Source: Ardenticatenaceae bacterium (GTDB lineage: Bacteria > Chloroflexota > Anaerolineae > Promineifilales > Promineifilaceae). From it: 64,000 bases of DNA. The stretch is taken from NCBI GenBank assembly GCA_020634245.1, contig JACKCC010000008.1, positions 248,001 through 312,000 of the forward strand, in the 5' to 3' direction. The translations under genes were made by a program, and so were the position numbers. Below are positions 46,670-54,627 of the stretch, in pieces (position 1 is the first letter of the stretch; every line of letters begins with the position of its first letter). Under the pieces are notes generated by a model that ran no database searches, had not been told where the DNA came from, and was given only the letters and a program-made list of their open reading frames with translations.

Positions 46670-46703
46670 GTAATCGGTAAACAGTAATCCGATTACCGAT
46701 TAC
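46670..46703. repeat. 11-bp perfect hairpin between mttB3 and mttB4
   Basis: GTAATCGGTAA (46670-46680) and TTACCGATTAC (46693-46703) with a 12-nt loop, followed by a run of six A. It lies a few bases before the GAGGAAACC ribosome site of mttB4. Confidence 0.65.
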
Positions 46704-46719
46704 CAAAAAAGAGGAAACC

Positions 46720-48174
46720 ATGCAACCAAAATTAAATTTGCTGGACGGCGATCTGGTTCAACGTGTGCTGGATGAAGCGTTTGAACTACTGTTGGAGCCG
46801 GGCATCAAGGTACAGTCAGCCGAGGCGCGGGCGCTGCTGGCCGAAGCCGGGGCGCAGGTGGATGAGGCGCGAGAAGTTGTCGCCATCCCGGAGGCAGTGG
46901 TGCGGCAGGCGCTGGAGACCGTTCCCAAACAATTCTACTTATACAACCGATCTGGCGAGCCGGTGGTGCAGTATGGGGGTGATGCTGTCCATTTCGACCC
47001 TGGTTCGTCGGGCGTCCACATTTTGGATCGGGAGACGTTGAAGCATCGGCCTTCGATGACGGCCGATCTGGTGCGCCTCATCAAAGTGGCTGAAATGCTG
47101 CCCCAATACGCGGCCCAGTCAACGGCCGTTATCTGCCACGAAATCCCCAAAGAAATCGGCGATATTTATCGGCTGTATCTGGTGCTGCTGCACTCGACCA
47201 AACCCATTGTGACCGGCGCGTTTTCGGTGGAGACGACCCAGGCCATGTTCGACATGCTGGCCATTTTCACAGATGGACGGGAAGGCTTGCGGCAAAAACC
47301 GCAGGCCGTGTTCGATGTTTGTCCATCGCCGCCGCTCATCTGGAGCCATTTCGGAGCGCAAAACCTGATCGATATAGCGCGGGCCGGGGTTCCGGCGCAA
47401 ATGGTTTCTATGCCATTAGCCGGAGCCGCCGCCCCAGTGACGATTTTGGGATCGGCAGTGCAGCACGCCGCCGAATGTTTGAGTGGCATTGTCATACACC
47501 AGTTGGCCCAGCCGGGTGCGCCCATCGTCTGGGGTGGCGCGCCAGCCATCTTTGATATGCGCCAGGGCACGACGCCAATGGGCGCGGTGGAAACGGCGAT
47601 GCTCGATGCCTCTTACGCCCAAGTGGGCAAAGCGTTGGGCCTACCGACACACACCTATCTGGGAGCCAGTGATGCCAAGATTGTCGATTATCAGGCGGGA
47701 CTGGAGAGTGGGGTAACGGCCGTTATCGGTGCGCTGGCCGGTATCAACATGATTTCCGGGGCGGGGATGCTCGACTTCCTGGCCTGCCAAAGCCCAGAGA
47801 AGTTGGTCGTCGATGCCGAAGCCATCGCCATGGCCCAACGGCTGCTGGATGGTGTTCAGGTTCACACGGAGACGCTGGCGACGGCTATGTTTGCCGGGAT
47901 TGATTTCAAGGGCGAATTTTTGAAGCAGAAAATCACGCGGCAGTTGTTCCGCAAGGAGCAGCATCTACCCTCGGCGGTAATTGAGCGCGGCTCGATCCGC
48001 TCCTGGCAGGAAGCAGGCAGCAGCGACACCTTCCAGCGGGCCAAGGTACGGGTGAATGAATTGCTGGCGGGGTATGAACGGCCGTCGCTGCCCCCGGATC
48101 AGGAACAGGCTTTACGCCAGATGATGAGCGGCCTTGCTGCTCAAGCTGGTATGAATAAACTGCCAGAATTATAG
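46720..48174 (+). CDS. MttB-family methyltransferase 4 (divergent)
   Basis: A 484-residue MttB superfamily protein with the family N-terminus LVQRVLDEAFELLLEPGIKVQSAEARALLAEAGA and core stretches such as LLHSTKPIVTGAFS and ECLSGIVIHQLAQPGAPIVWGG. The C-terminal signature is altered: the other three have G-x-GG plus HTxxH, here it reads GIDFKGEFLKQKITRQLF. It may use a different substrate. No in-frame TAG. The cluster ends with a terminator at 48184. Confidence 0.88.
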   Translation: MQPKLNLLDGDLVQRVLDEAFELLLEPGIKVQSAEARALLAEAGAQVDEAREVVAIPEAVVRQALETVPKQFYLYNRSGEPVVQYGGDAVHFDPGSSGVHILDRETLKHRPSMTADLVRLIKVAEMLPQYAAQSTAVICHEIPKEIGDIYRLYLVLLHSTKPIVTGAFSVETTQAMFDMLAIFTDGREGLRQKPQAVFDVCPSPPLIWSHFGAQNLIDIARAGVPAQMVSMPLAGAAAPVTILGSAVQHAAECLSGIVIHQLAQPGAPIVWGGAPAIFDMRQGTTPMGAVETAMLDASYAQVGKALGLPTHTYLGASDAKIVDYQAGLESGVTAVIGALAGINMISGAGMLDFLACQSPEKLVVDAEAIAMAQRLLDGVQVHTETLATAMFAGIDFKGEFLKQKITRQLFRKEQHLPSAVIERGSIRSWQEAGSSDTFQRAKVRVNELLAGYERPSLPPDQEQALRQMMSGLAAQAGMNKLPEL

Positions 48175-48183
48175 AAATGAAGG

Positions 48184-48210
48184 GGCACGACGTAAAAATC
48201 GTGCCTTTTT
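48184..48210 (+). terminator. Rho-independent terminator after mttB4
   Basis: GGCACGA (48184-48190) pairs with TCGTGCC (48199-48205) and is followed by TTTTT. It separates the methyltransferase cluster from the transporter operon, so the two are separate transcripts despite sharing orientation. Confidence 0.88.
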
Positions 48211-48301
48211 CGTGGGAAATTTTACAAACTGCCAATTAGCGGGTTTAATAGAAATAGCTATCCTGGTCGTTAACTGAACATTGTGGATGACAACGGCCGT
48301 T

Positions 48302-48450
48302 TGGTAAACCACAAAGGATTTTTGATGAGAAAGTTATCGTTGCTTTGTGGTTTACTCAGGGAAAACGGGAGAAACGATATTTTTTATGCTAGAAGCTTCC
48401 CGTTTTCACCTACGACAGGTAAGGAGGTGCTATTGAGCCAAACGAACTAA
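48302..48450 (+). promoter_or_regulatory. Structured leader of the PotD-type operon with possible leader peptide
   Basis: A first stem pairs TAAACCACAAAG (48305-48316) with CTTTGTGGTTTA (48343-48354). A second is a perfect 10-bp stem, 48361-48370 with 48398-48407. Then AAGGAGGTG (48421-48429) precedes TTG AGC CAA ACG AAC TAA, a possible five-residue leader peptide, well before the true start with its own GAGGAAG site. Parts resemble the leader at 19524-19578. An attenuation or riboswitch role is inferred only. Confidence 0.4.
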
Positions 48451-48492
48451 CAACCAAATTGTTTCGATTTAGGATATGAGGAGGAAGATTTG

Positions 48493-49641
48493 ATGTTTAC
48501 GAAAAAAGCTCTCTGGATTACCCTGTCGTTGTTTTTAATTGGAAGTTTATTGTTAGTCGCCTGTAATAGCACCGGCCAACCTGCTGCTGAAGAACCTGCT
48601 GCTCCGGCTGAAGAAGCACCTGCCGCCGAAGCTCCAACCGAATCCCCCGCTGAAGAAAGTCCGGTGACCGGCAATCTGGTTATGCTCGATTGGGCCGGTT
48701 ATGAACTGCCTGAATTTTGGGGCGATTTTGCCGCCAAGTACCCCGACGTTCAAGTTGATTTTAGCTTTTTAACCGAAAGCGCCGAAGTTTATTCCAAACT
48801 GGAAAGTGGCTTTGAAGCCGATCTGGTACATCCCTGCTCTAACTTGTGGCAGTTGCTGGTGGACAGCGAATTAGTCCAGCCGATTGACACATCGAAACTG
48901 AGCAACTGGTCTGGCGTGCCCGAATCGCTGGCGCAGGATGGCCAGTTTAATGGCGAGCAATATTGGGTTCCCTGGGATTGGGGCTTTGAATCGATCCTGG
49001 TACGGACTGATTTAGTCGATAAAGTGCCCGAATCCTGGGCTGATATTTGGGACCCGCAGTATGCTGGCCATATCGCTATCAACGATTCCGGTGAAGCGGC
49101 CCATGTCTTCACTGCCCTTTCATTGGGCTACGATCCGTGGCAGACAACGCCGGAACAAGATGAAGAAATTCGTCAGAAATTATTGGAATTGGCTCCCAAC
49201 GTGTTGGCTTACTGGAGCGGCCAGACGGAACTGGATCAGATGCTGGCCTCCGGCGATGCCTGGTTGGGCGTTGGCGCCTGGAATGCTTCTTACGTCAGTC
49301 TGCTGGATGAAGGGTATGAGATGGAATACATTGTGCCCAAGGAAGGGCGCACCGGATTCCTCTGTGGGTTTGGCATTCCTTCCACTTCCAAGAATGTTGA
49401 TCTGGCTCACGAAATGATCGATGCCTATCTGGCGGTTGATTCGATGGCTTACCTGGCCAATGAGTATGGTTATGGGATTGCCAACATTGATGCGTTAACG
49501 GCCGTAGACCCTAACGTGGCCGAACTCCTTTCCCTCAACGACGCTGCCGTCATTGACAGTACCACCTTCTACGAAGGCTTGACCCCAGAACAGCGCGAGC
49601 TGTGGACAAACGTCTGGTCAGAAGTCAAAACGTCGCAATAG
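48493..49641 (+). CDS. PotD-type ABC substrate-binding lipoprotein
   Basis: A 382-residue solute-binding protein of the spermidine/putrescine type (COG0687). The lipobox LLLVAC sits near residue 22, followed by a Glu/Ala/Pro tether to about 55. The mature part starts NLVMLDWAGYELPEFWGDFAAKYPDVQVDF, and contains YWVPWDWGFESILVRTDLV and the typical PESWADIWDPQYAG. GAGGAAG precedes ATG 48493; TTG 48490 is an alternative. Substrate could be a polyamine or a betaine-like cation given the neighbouring methyltransferases. Confidence 0.92.
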   Translation: MFTKKALWITLSLFLIGSLLLVACNSTGQPAAEEPAAPAEEAPAAEAPTESPAEESPVTGNLVMLDWAGYELPEFWGDFAAKYPDVQVDFSFLTESAEVYSKLESGFEADLVHPCSNLWQLLVDSELVQPIDTSKLSNWSGVPESLAQDGQFNGEQYWVPWDWGFESILVRTDLVDKVPESWADIWDPQYAGHIAINDSGEAAHVFTALSLGYDPWQTTPEQDEEIRQKLLELAPNVLAYWSGQTELDQMLASGDAWLGVGAWNASYVSLLDEGYEMEYIVPKEGRTGFLCGFGIPSTSKNVDLAHEMIDAYLAVDSMAYLANEYGYGIANIDALTAVDPNVAELLSLNDAAVIDSTTFYEGLTPEQRELWTNVWSEVKTSQ

Positions 49642-49650
49642 CTAGCTTTT

Positions 49651-49680
49651 AGACCTGCGAGGAAAATTCCTCGCAGGTCT
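49651..49680. repeat. 13-bp perfect hairpin after the binding-protein gene
   Basis: AGACCTGCGAGGA and its complement surround an AAAT loop. In this place, between the binding protein and permease genes, it may stabilise the upstream message. Confidence 0.7.
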
Positions 49681-49706
49681 CTCCGTCAGAAAGGACGCCT
49701 GTTAAC

Positions 49707-50555
49707 ATGGAAAAACGAAGCCGCTTAGCGCTGCTTATTGGTCCGCCAGGGCTGTATTTACTCATTCTGTTTTTGCTGCCGCTGGGCATTATGGCTGTCT
49801 TTAGCTTTCGCGCCGGGACGATTGGCGATGCTCAGTACGTTTTTACCCTGGAAAATTATCAAGAATTTTTAGCCAAAGAATCATTTCACCGCCTGTTGTG
49901 GATTTCGGCCAGATTAGCCTTTGTTATCTCGCTAATCTCGGTCATTCTGGCTTATCCGCTGGCCTACTATCTCACCTTTAGGGCCGGGCCGCGCCGCATC
50001 CTTCTGTTGACTTTGCTCATCGTGCCCACCTGGACCAGTTATTTGCTACGCATTTTTGCCTGGCGGCTTATCCTCGGCTCGTCAGGATTGTTGAATACGT
50101 TTTTGCTCTGGCTGGGTATTATCGACAAGGCCAACCCCATTTTGTTGTACAGCCGTAACGCCGTGGTGATTACTCTGATTTATGTTTGGGTTCCGTTTGT
50201 CGCTTTGCCGATTTTTGCGGCGCTGGAACGGATCGATCCCAGCCTGCTGGAGGCGGCAGCCGATTTGGGCTGCCGGCCCTGGGAAGCGTTTTTGCGAGTC
50301 ACGCTGCCGTTGAGTTTGCCGGGCGTCACGGCTGGTTTCTTTTTTGCCTTGATTCCCACTTTGGGCGAGTATGTGACGCCTTTGCTGGTGGGCGGCGGCC
50401 AGGGGGCGATGTACGGTAATTTGATTCAAGATCAGTTTGTGCGGGCGCTGAACTGGCCGATGGGGTCGGTGATGAGCCTGGCGATGCTGGTGTTGGTGAT
50501 TCCGCTGCTATTCCTGTTTACGCGGGTGGGCGCTTCGGACTTGATGGAGTTTTAG
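49707..50555 (+). CDS. PotB-type ABC permease
   Basis: A 282-residue membrane subunit with six predicted helices and the EAA loop EAAADLGCRPWEAFLRVTLPLSLPGVTAG. The N-terminus RSRLALLIGPPGLYLLILFLLPLGIMAVFSF is typical of PotB. The stop codon is directly followed by the ATG of the next gene (TAG ATG), so they are translated in sequence. Confidence 0.94.
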   Translation: MEKRSRLALLIGPPGLYLLILFLLPLGIMAVFSFRAGTIGDAQYVFTLENYQEFLAKESFHRLLWISARLAFVISLISVILAYPLAYYLTFRAGPRRILLLTLLIVPTWTSYLLRIFAWRLILGSSGLLNTFLLWLGIIDKANPILLYSRNAVVITLIYVWVPFVALPIFAALERIDPSLLEAAADLGCRPWEAFLRVTLPLSLPGVTAGFFFALIPTLGEYVTPLLVGGGQGAMYGNLIQDQFVRALNWPMGSVMSLAMLVLVIPLLFLFTRVGASDLMEF

Positions 50556-51347
50556 ATGCGCCGCCAAAATCAATTTTCTTTCGGATTGCTGTATTTCCTG
50601 TTTGTCGCCTTTATTTTATTTTTGCCCATCATTTTGCTGGTCATCTTTTCGTTTAATGATTCGACGAAGCTGGTTTTTCCGTTGAGGGGTTTCACGCTGG
50701 CCCATTATCAGGAACTGGGCAGCAATCGAGAGATGTTGGAAGCTGTGGAAACCAGTGTTTTGCTGGGATTGGGTTCCTCCCTGCTGGCGACGATTTTGGG
50801 GACGATGGGGGCGATCGCGCTGGCTCGTTTTAAGTTTCCGGGACGGGGATTGTTTACGGCCGTTTCCGCACTCCCCCTCGTTATTCCCTACGTTATTCTG
50901 GGTGTCTCCTTGCTCATCATGTTCAACCAGATTGGCCTGAAACTATCGGCCTGGACGGCTGGGCTGGCCCACGTCGTCATCAGCATTCCCTACGCCCTGC
51001 TCATCATTTCCGCCCGCATGGCCGGCTTCCCCGAAAATTTGGAGGAAGCGGCGATGGATCTGGGCGCATCTTACTGGGGGGCGCTGCTGCGGGTGACCAT
51101 TCCTATCAGTTTTCCGGCATTGGTGGCCGCCTTCCTCATCTGCTTTACCATTTCCTTTGATGAGTTCGCCATCTCATCATTTCTAGTGGGGACGCAGCCA
51201 ACCTTGCCGGTTTATCTCTATTCCCAACTGCGATTTCCGACGCGGCTGCCGCTGGTTGTAGCTTTGTCGGCTATTTTGATGGTGACGACGATGGCAGTCA
51301 TGCTTCTGGCCGAATGGCTGCGGCGGCTGGGGCAGACATCGGATTAG
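50556..51347 (+). CDS. PotC-type ABC permease
   Basis: A 263-residue membrane subunit, partner of the PotB-type gene. Family features are FSFNDSTKLVFPLRGFTLAHYQEL and the EAA loop EEAAMDLGASYWGALLRVTIPISFPALVAAF. Six predicted helices. The ATPase gene follows with an 11-bp gap, completing a D-B-C-A order. Confidence 0.94.
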   Translation: MRRQNQFSFGLLYFLFVAFILFLPIILLVIFSFNDSTKLVFPLRGFTLAHYQELGSNREMLEAVETSVLLGLGSSLLATILGTMGAIALARFKFPGRGLFTAVSALPLVIPYVILGVSLLIMFNQIGLKLSAWTAGLAHVVISIPYALLIISARMAGFPENLEEAAMDLGASYWGALLRVTIPISFPALVAAFLICFTISFDEFAISSFLVGTQPTLPVYLYSQLRFPTRLPLVVALSAILMVTTMAVMLLAEWLRRLGQTSD

Positions 51348-51358
51348 GAGAAGTTTTT

Positions 51359-52465
51359 ATGACGGATACGGCCGTTGACCTACGAAATGTGACCAAAATT
51401 TTTCCTTCAGGACGGGGTGCAGCTAAAGACGTGTACGCCGTCCGCGACCTCAGCCTTTCCATCAAGGCCGGTGAATTCTTTACCCTGTTGGGACCCAGCG
51501 GCTGTGGAAAAACCACAACCTTGCGGCTGATCGCCGGGTTTGAACTACCAACAGAGGGCGAGGTTTTCATCCAAGGTCAGTCGGTGAGCAAAATCGCCGC
51601 CAACCGGCGTCCGGTAAACACCGTATTTCAAAATTATGCCCTTTTCCCGCATTTGAGCGTGGCTAAAAACGTCGGTTTTGGGTTGGCTGTTAAACGCGTG
51701 CCCAGGGCTGAACGGGAAAAACGAGTCCAGGAAGCGTTGGCTTTGGTGCAGTTGGAAGATATGGGCCAGCGTAAACCGTCGCAGTTATCCGGCGGCCAGC
51801 AGCAGCGAGTGGCCTTGGCCCGGGCACTGGTCAACCGGCCAACCGTGCTGCTGCTGGATGAACCGTTGGGCGCTTTGGACTTAAAGCTGCGCAAGGCGAT
51901 GCAAATCGAGTTGAAACATTTACAGGAGCAGGTGGGAATTACCTTTGTTTACGTTACCCACGATCAGGAAGAAGCCCTGACCATGTCCGACCGGATTGCG
52001 GTGATGAATAAGGGAGTGGTGCTTCAGATTGGCGATCCGGTCACCCTTTACGAGAAACCGGCCAGTCAATTTGTAGCCGATTTTATCGGTGAAAGTAACT
52101 TCATTCAATGCACATTAGAAGGCGTGGAAAATGGATTGGCGCAGTTGTCGGCGGCTGGTTCACGTATACAGGCTGAAATGAGCGACCCAAGTCCTCAAAT
52201 AGGTGAAAATGTCCTGCTCACCATTCGGCCTGAGAAAATCAACCTTTTTTCAGCCAGCGATGACCCTGGCAAACTAGTAGGGATTGTTGAGGAAGTTGTC
52301 TACATTGGGACAGATACGCGCTACATTGTCACATTGCCATCGAATGAATCGATTGTGGCCCGTTTACAAAATAAACAAGGCCAAAAACAAATGCGCTTTG
52401 AAGCGGGGGATCACGTTGCCGTGAGTTGGCTGCCGCAAGACGGCCGTATCGTTCCGGCCAGTTAG
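51359..52465 (+). CDS. PotA-type ABC ATPase
   Basis: A 368-residue ATPase. Walker A GPSGCGKTTTLR, Q-loop TVFQNYALFPHLSV, signature LSGGQQQRVALARAL, Walker B VLLLDEPLGALD and switch YVTHDQEEA are present. A C-terminal TOBE domain (about 270-368) follows. The start at 51359 has TAGGAG upstream; a longer frame from 51314 overlaps the permease gene. The stop is one base from that of the convergent asparaginase gene. Confidence 0.95.
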   Translation: MTDTAVDLRNVTKIFPSGRGAAKDVYAVRDLSLSIKAGEFFTLLGPSGCGKTTTLRLIAGFELPTEGEVFIQGQSVSKIAANRRPVNTVFQNYALFPHLSVAKNVGFGLAVKRVPRAEREKRVQEALALVQLEDMGQRKPSQLSGGQQQRVALARALVNRPTVLLLDEPLGALDLKLRKAMQIELKHLQEQVGITFVYVTHDQEEALTMSDRIAVMNKGVVLQIGDPVTLYEKPASQFVADFIGESNFIQCTLEGVENGLAQLSAAGSRIQAEMSDPSPQIGENVLLTIRPEKINLFSASDDPGKLVGIVEEVVYIGTDTRYIVTLPSNESIVARLQNKQGQKQMRFEAGDHVAVSWLPQDGRIVPAS

Positions 52466-52466
52466 G

Positions 52467-53486
52467 TTATGGGCGGGTCAACTCTCCCCGCAGGTCAGTT
52501 TGCATGAGAGATTTGACCGTTTCCGAGGGCAAGTCCTGGCTGAAAAGATAAAACAGCTTGGCCAGCGCCGCTTCCACGGTTAAATCGTAGCCGCTAATCA
52601 CCCCGGCGGCGGCCAGCGCGTTGCCCGTGGCATAATCATTCAGATCGACACGGCCGGAGAAACATTGCGTACAATCAACAATGATCACCCCCCGCTGGGT
52701 GGCTTCTTTAAGCGCCGCCAGAAAATCCTGGTCATGATCGGGGCCATTACCCACCCCATATGCTTCTAAAACCAATCCCTTGAGCGGCGGCCGGAGAACA
52801 TGGCGCACAATTTCGGCCGAGATGCCTGGGAACAGGCGGAAAGCGCTGATTCGGCTCCCATTGAGTGGGTTGATGGTGAGGGATGTGGATAGGGAGGGTA
52901 ACGGCCGTATCGCCCCCCAATTCAGTTCAATATTAATCCCCACTTTGCCCAGCGGCGGGAAATTCGGCGAATCAAAGGCGTCAAAGCTGTTGGCATTTAC
53001 CTTAACCGTTCGGCAGCCCCGCATCAATTTATCCCCAAAATAAAGGCAAACTTCAGGAATTGGATATTCGGCGGCCACAATCATTGCCGTGATCAGGTTT
53101 TCGCGAGCATCGTTGCGGGCTTCGCAGAGCGGAATTTGCGAACCGGTCAAAATAACCGGCTTGCGCAGTCCTTCCAGCATAAAAGAGAGCGCCGAAGCGG
53201 TATAAGCCATGGTGTCGGTGCCATGCAAAACGACAAATCCATCGTAATCATCATAGCGATCAGCAATATCCTGCGCGATTTTCAACCAATCTTTCGGCGT
53301 CATATTAGCCGAATCCAACAAAGGATCATATTCATGCACATCGTATTTCGGCATAGGCGGGCTGGTTAAAGTTGAAATTTGAGCCATCCGTTCCGCCAAA
53401 TGACCCGGCGCAGGCGCATAGCCATTGGCCGTCTTTTTCATACCAATTGTGCCGCCTGTGTTAGCAATGTATACGCGCTTAGTCAT
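52467..53486 (-). CDS. L-asparaginase, type I
   Basis: A 339-residue cytoplasmic asparaginase. The first catalytic Thr is in YIANTGGTIGM (about residue 11-14) and the second triad in VVLHGTDTMAYTASAL (about 85-100, Thr-Asp). TGSQIPLCEARNDARENLITA matches the family and no signal peptide is present. It converts asparagine to aspartate and ammonia. Located convergent to the transporter operon and upstream of serA on the same strand. Confidence 0.92.
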   Translation of the reverse strand: MTKRVYIANTGGTIGMKKTANGYAPAPGHLAERMAQISTLTSPPMPKYDVHEYDPLLDSANMTPKDWLKIAQDIADRYDDYDGFVVLHGTDTMAYTASALSFMLEGLRKPVILTGSQIPLCEARNDARENLITAMIVAAEYPIPEVCLYFGDKLMRGCRTVKVNANSFDAFDSPNFPPLGKVGINIELNWGAIRPLPSLSTSLTINPLNGSRISAFRLFPGISAEIVRHVLRPPLKGLVLEAYGVGNGPDHDQDFLAALKEATQRGVIIVDCTQCFSGRVDLNDYATGNALAAAGVISGYDLTVEAALAKLFYLFSQDLPSETVKSLMQTDLRGELTRP

Positions 53487-53532
53487 ATCCGATAATCCTT
53501 ACCCCGTTTCATCAACAATTCACTGATCCATC

Positions 53533-53566
53533 AAAAAACGAGGGCAATTTTACAATTGCCCCCTCT
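53533..53566 (-). terminator. Rho-independent terminator after serA
   Basis: Read on the minus strand, a GGGCAATT-type stem (arms 53542-53549 and 53554-53561) is followed by GTTTTTTGATG. It is downstream of serA and upstream of the asparaginase gene, so these two are separate units. Confidence 0.8.
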
Positions 53567-53600
53567 TCGCTATATTTTTTCGAGTCGGCCAATAGTGATT

Positions 53601-54554
53601 TTACGACAGCTTATTCACCGCGTTGCGGGTTTCCTTGCCGCGCAGGAAATCCAACACCTGCCCCACGATTTGCGTAGACACATTGCTCTGGGCCTCGGCC
53701 GTACTCGCTCCCAGATGGGGCGTGTGCAGCACGTTAGGCAGCCCCAGCAGCGGATTGTCGGCTTCCGGCGGCTCGGCGGCAAATACGTCCAGCGCCGCCG
53801 CTCTCACATGACCCTCTCGCAGCGCTTCGGCCAGTGCCGCTTCGTCAATCAACTTGCCACGGGCTACGTTGATGATGATGACGCCCTTCTTCATTTTCTT
53901 GATGGAGGGGCAGTTAATCATTTTGGTCGTTTCGGGGGTAACGGCCGTATGCAGCGTCAAATAATCGGCCTGGGAAAACACCCGGTTCAAGTCCACCAGC
54001 GACACGCCCAATTTGGTCCCTTCTTCCGCTTTGACGAACGGGTCGTGAGCCAGCACCGTCATGCCAAATGCCTTGGCCCGCTCGGCGACTAATCGGCCAA
54101 TCCGGCCAAAGCCAACGATGCCCAGCACCTTGCCGTACAGCTCCGTCCCGGAAAACTGCGCCCGGTTCCACTCGCCGGCGGCCAGCGAATTGTGCGCCGG
54201 AACGGTGTGCCGGGTGACAGCCAGCATGAGGGCCATCGTCTGTTCGGCGGTGGCCATGCTGTTGGAGCCGGGCGTGTTCATCACAATCACGCCATGCTTG
54301 GTCGCCGCTTCTACATTGACGTTGTCCACGCCAATCCCGGCCCGGCCGACCACTTTGAGCTTGCTGCCCGCCGCCAACACATCGGCGTCTACCTGGGTGC
54401 CGCTGCGGATAATCAGCCCATCGTATTCGGGGATGGCTGCCAGCAGTTCCTCTTTGCTCAAACCGGTTTTTACGTCGTAGGCGACATCGGCCGCCTTATC
54501 CAACATAGCCAGCCCGGCCTCGCCTAATTTGTCTGAAATGAGTATATGCAACAT
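53601..54554 (-). CDS. serA: D-3-phosphoglycerate dehydrogenase, short form
   Basis: A 317-residue enzyme that makes 3-phosphohydroxypyruvate for serine synthesis. NAD-binding GFGRIGRLVAERA is near 148, with catalytic Arg in ARGKLIDE, Glu in the following segment and His in HTPHLGAST. The regulatory ACT or ASB domains are absent, so it is the short form, which may also act as another 2-hydroxyacid dehydrogenase. The start at 54554 begins MLHILISDKLGEAGLAML; the longer frame runs into a repeat. Downstream of an aminotransferase on the same strand. Confidence 0.9.
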   Translation of the reverse strand: MLHILISDKLGEAGLAMLDKAADVAYDVKTGLSKEELLAAIPEYDGLIIRSGTQVDADVLAAGSKLKVVGRAGIGVDNVNVEAATKHGVIVMNTPGSNSMATAEQTMALMLAVTRHTVPAHNSLAAGEWNRAQFSGTELYGKVLGIVGFGRIGRLVAERAKAFGMTVLAHDPFVKAEEGTKLGVSLVDLNRVFSQADYLTLHTAVTPETTKMINCPSIKKMKKGVIIINVARGKLIDEAALAEALREGHVRAAALDVFAAEPPEADNPLLGLPNVLHTPHLGASTAEAQSNVSTQIVGQVLDFLRGKETRNAVNKLS

Positions 54555-54568
54555 AAAAACACCTTTTC

Positions 54569-54627
54569 GTAGGGGCGCACCCTTGTGGTCGCCCTCTTCA
54601 ATGGGCGGGTACAAGACCTGCCCCTAC
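54569..54627. repeat. GTAGGGG palindromic dispersed repeat, copy 4
   Basis: GTAGGGGCGCACCCTTGTGG is nearly the same as copy 1, and the right arm ends CCCCTAC. It lies between serA and the aminotransferase gene and supplies the latter's TAG stop. Confidence 0.8.

Noticed and set aside
34555..48174. Pyrrolysine-type MttB genes
   Set aside because: True trimethylamine MttB genes contain an in-frame TAG. All four frames here are full length (484-509 codons) without one.
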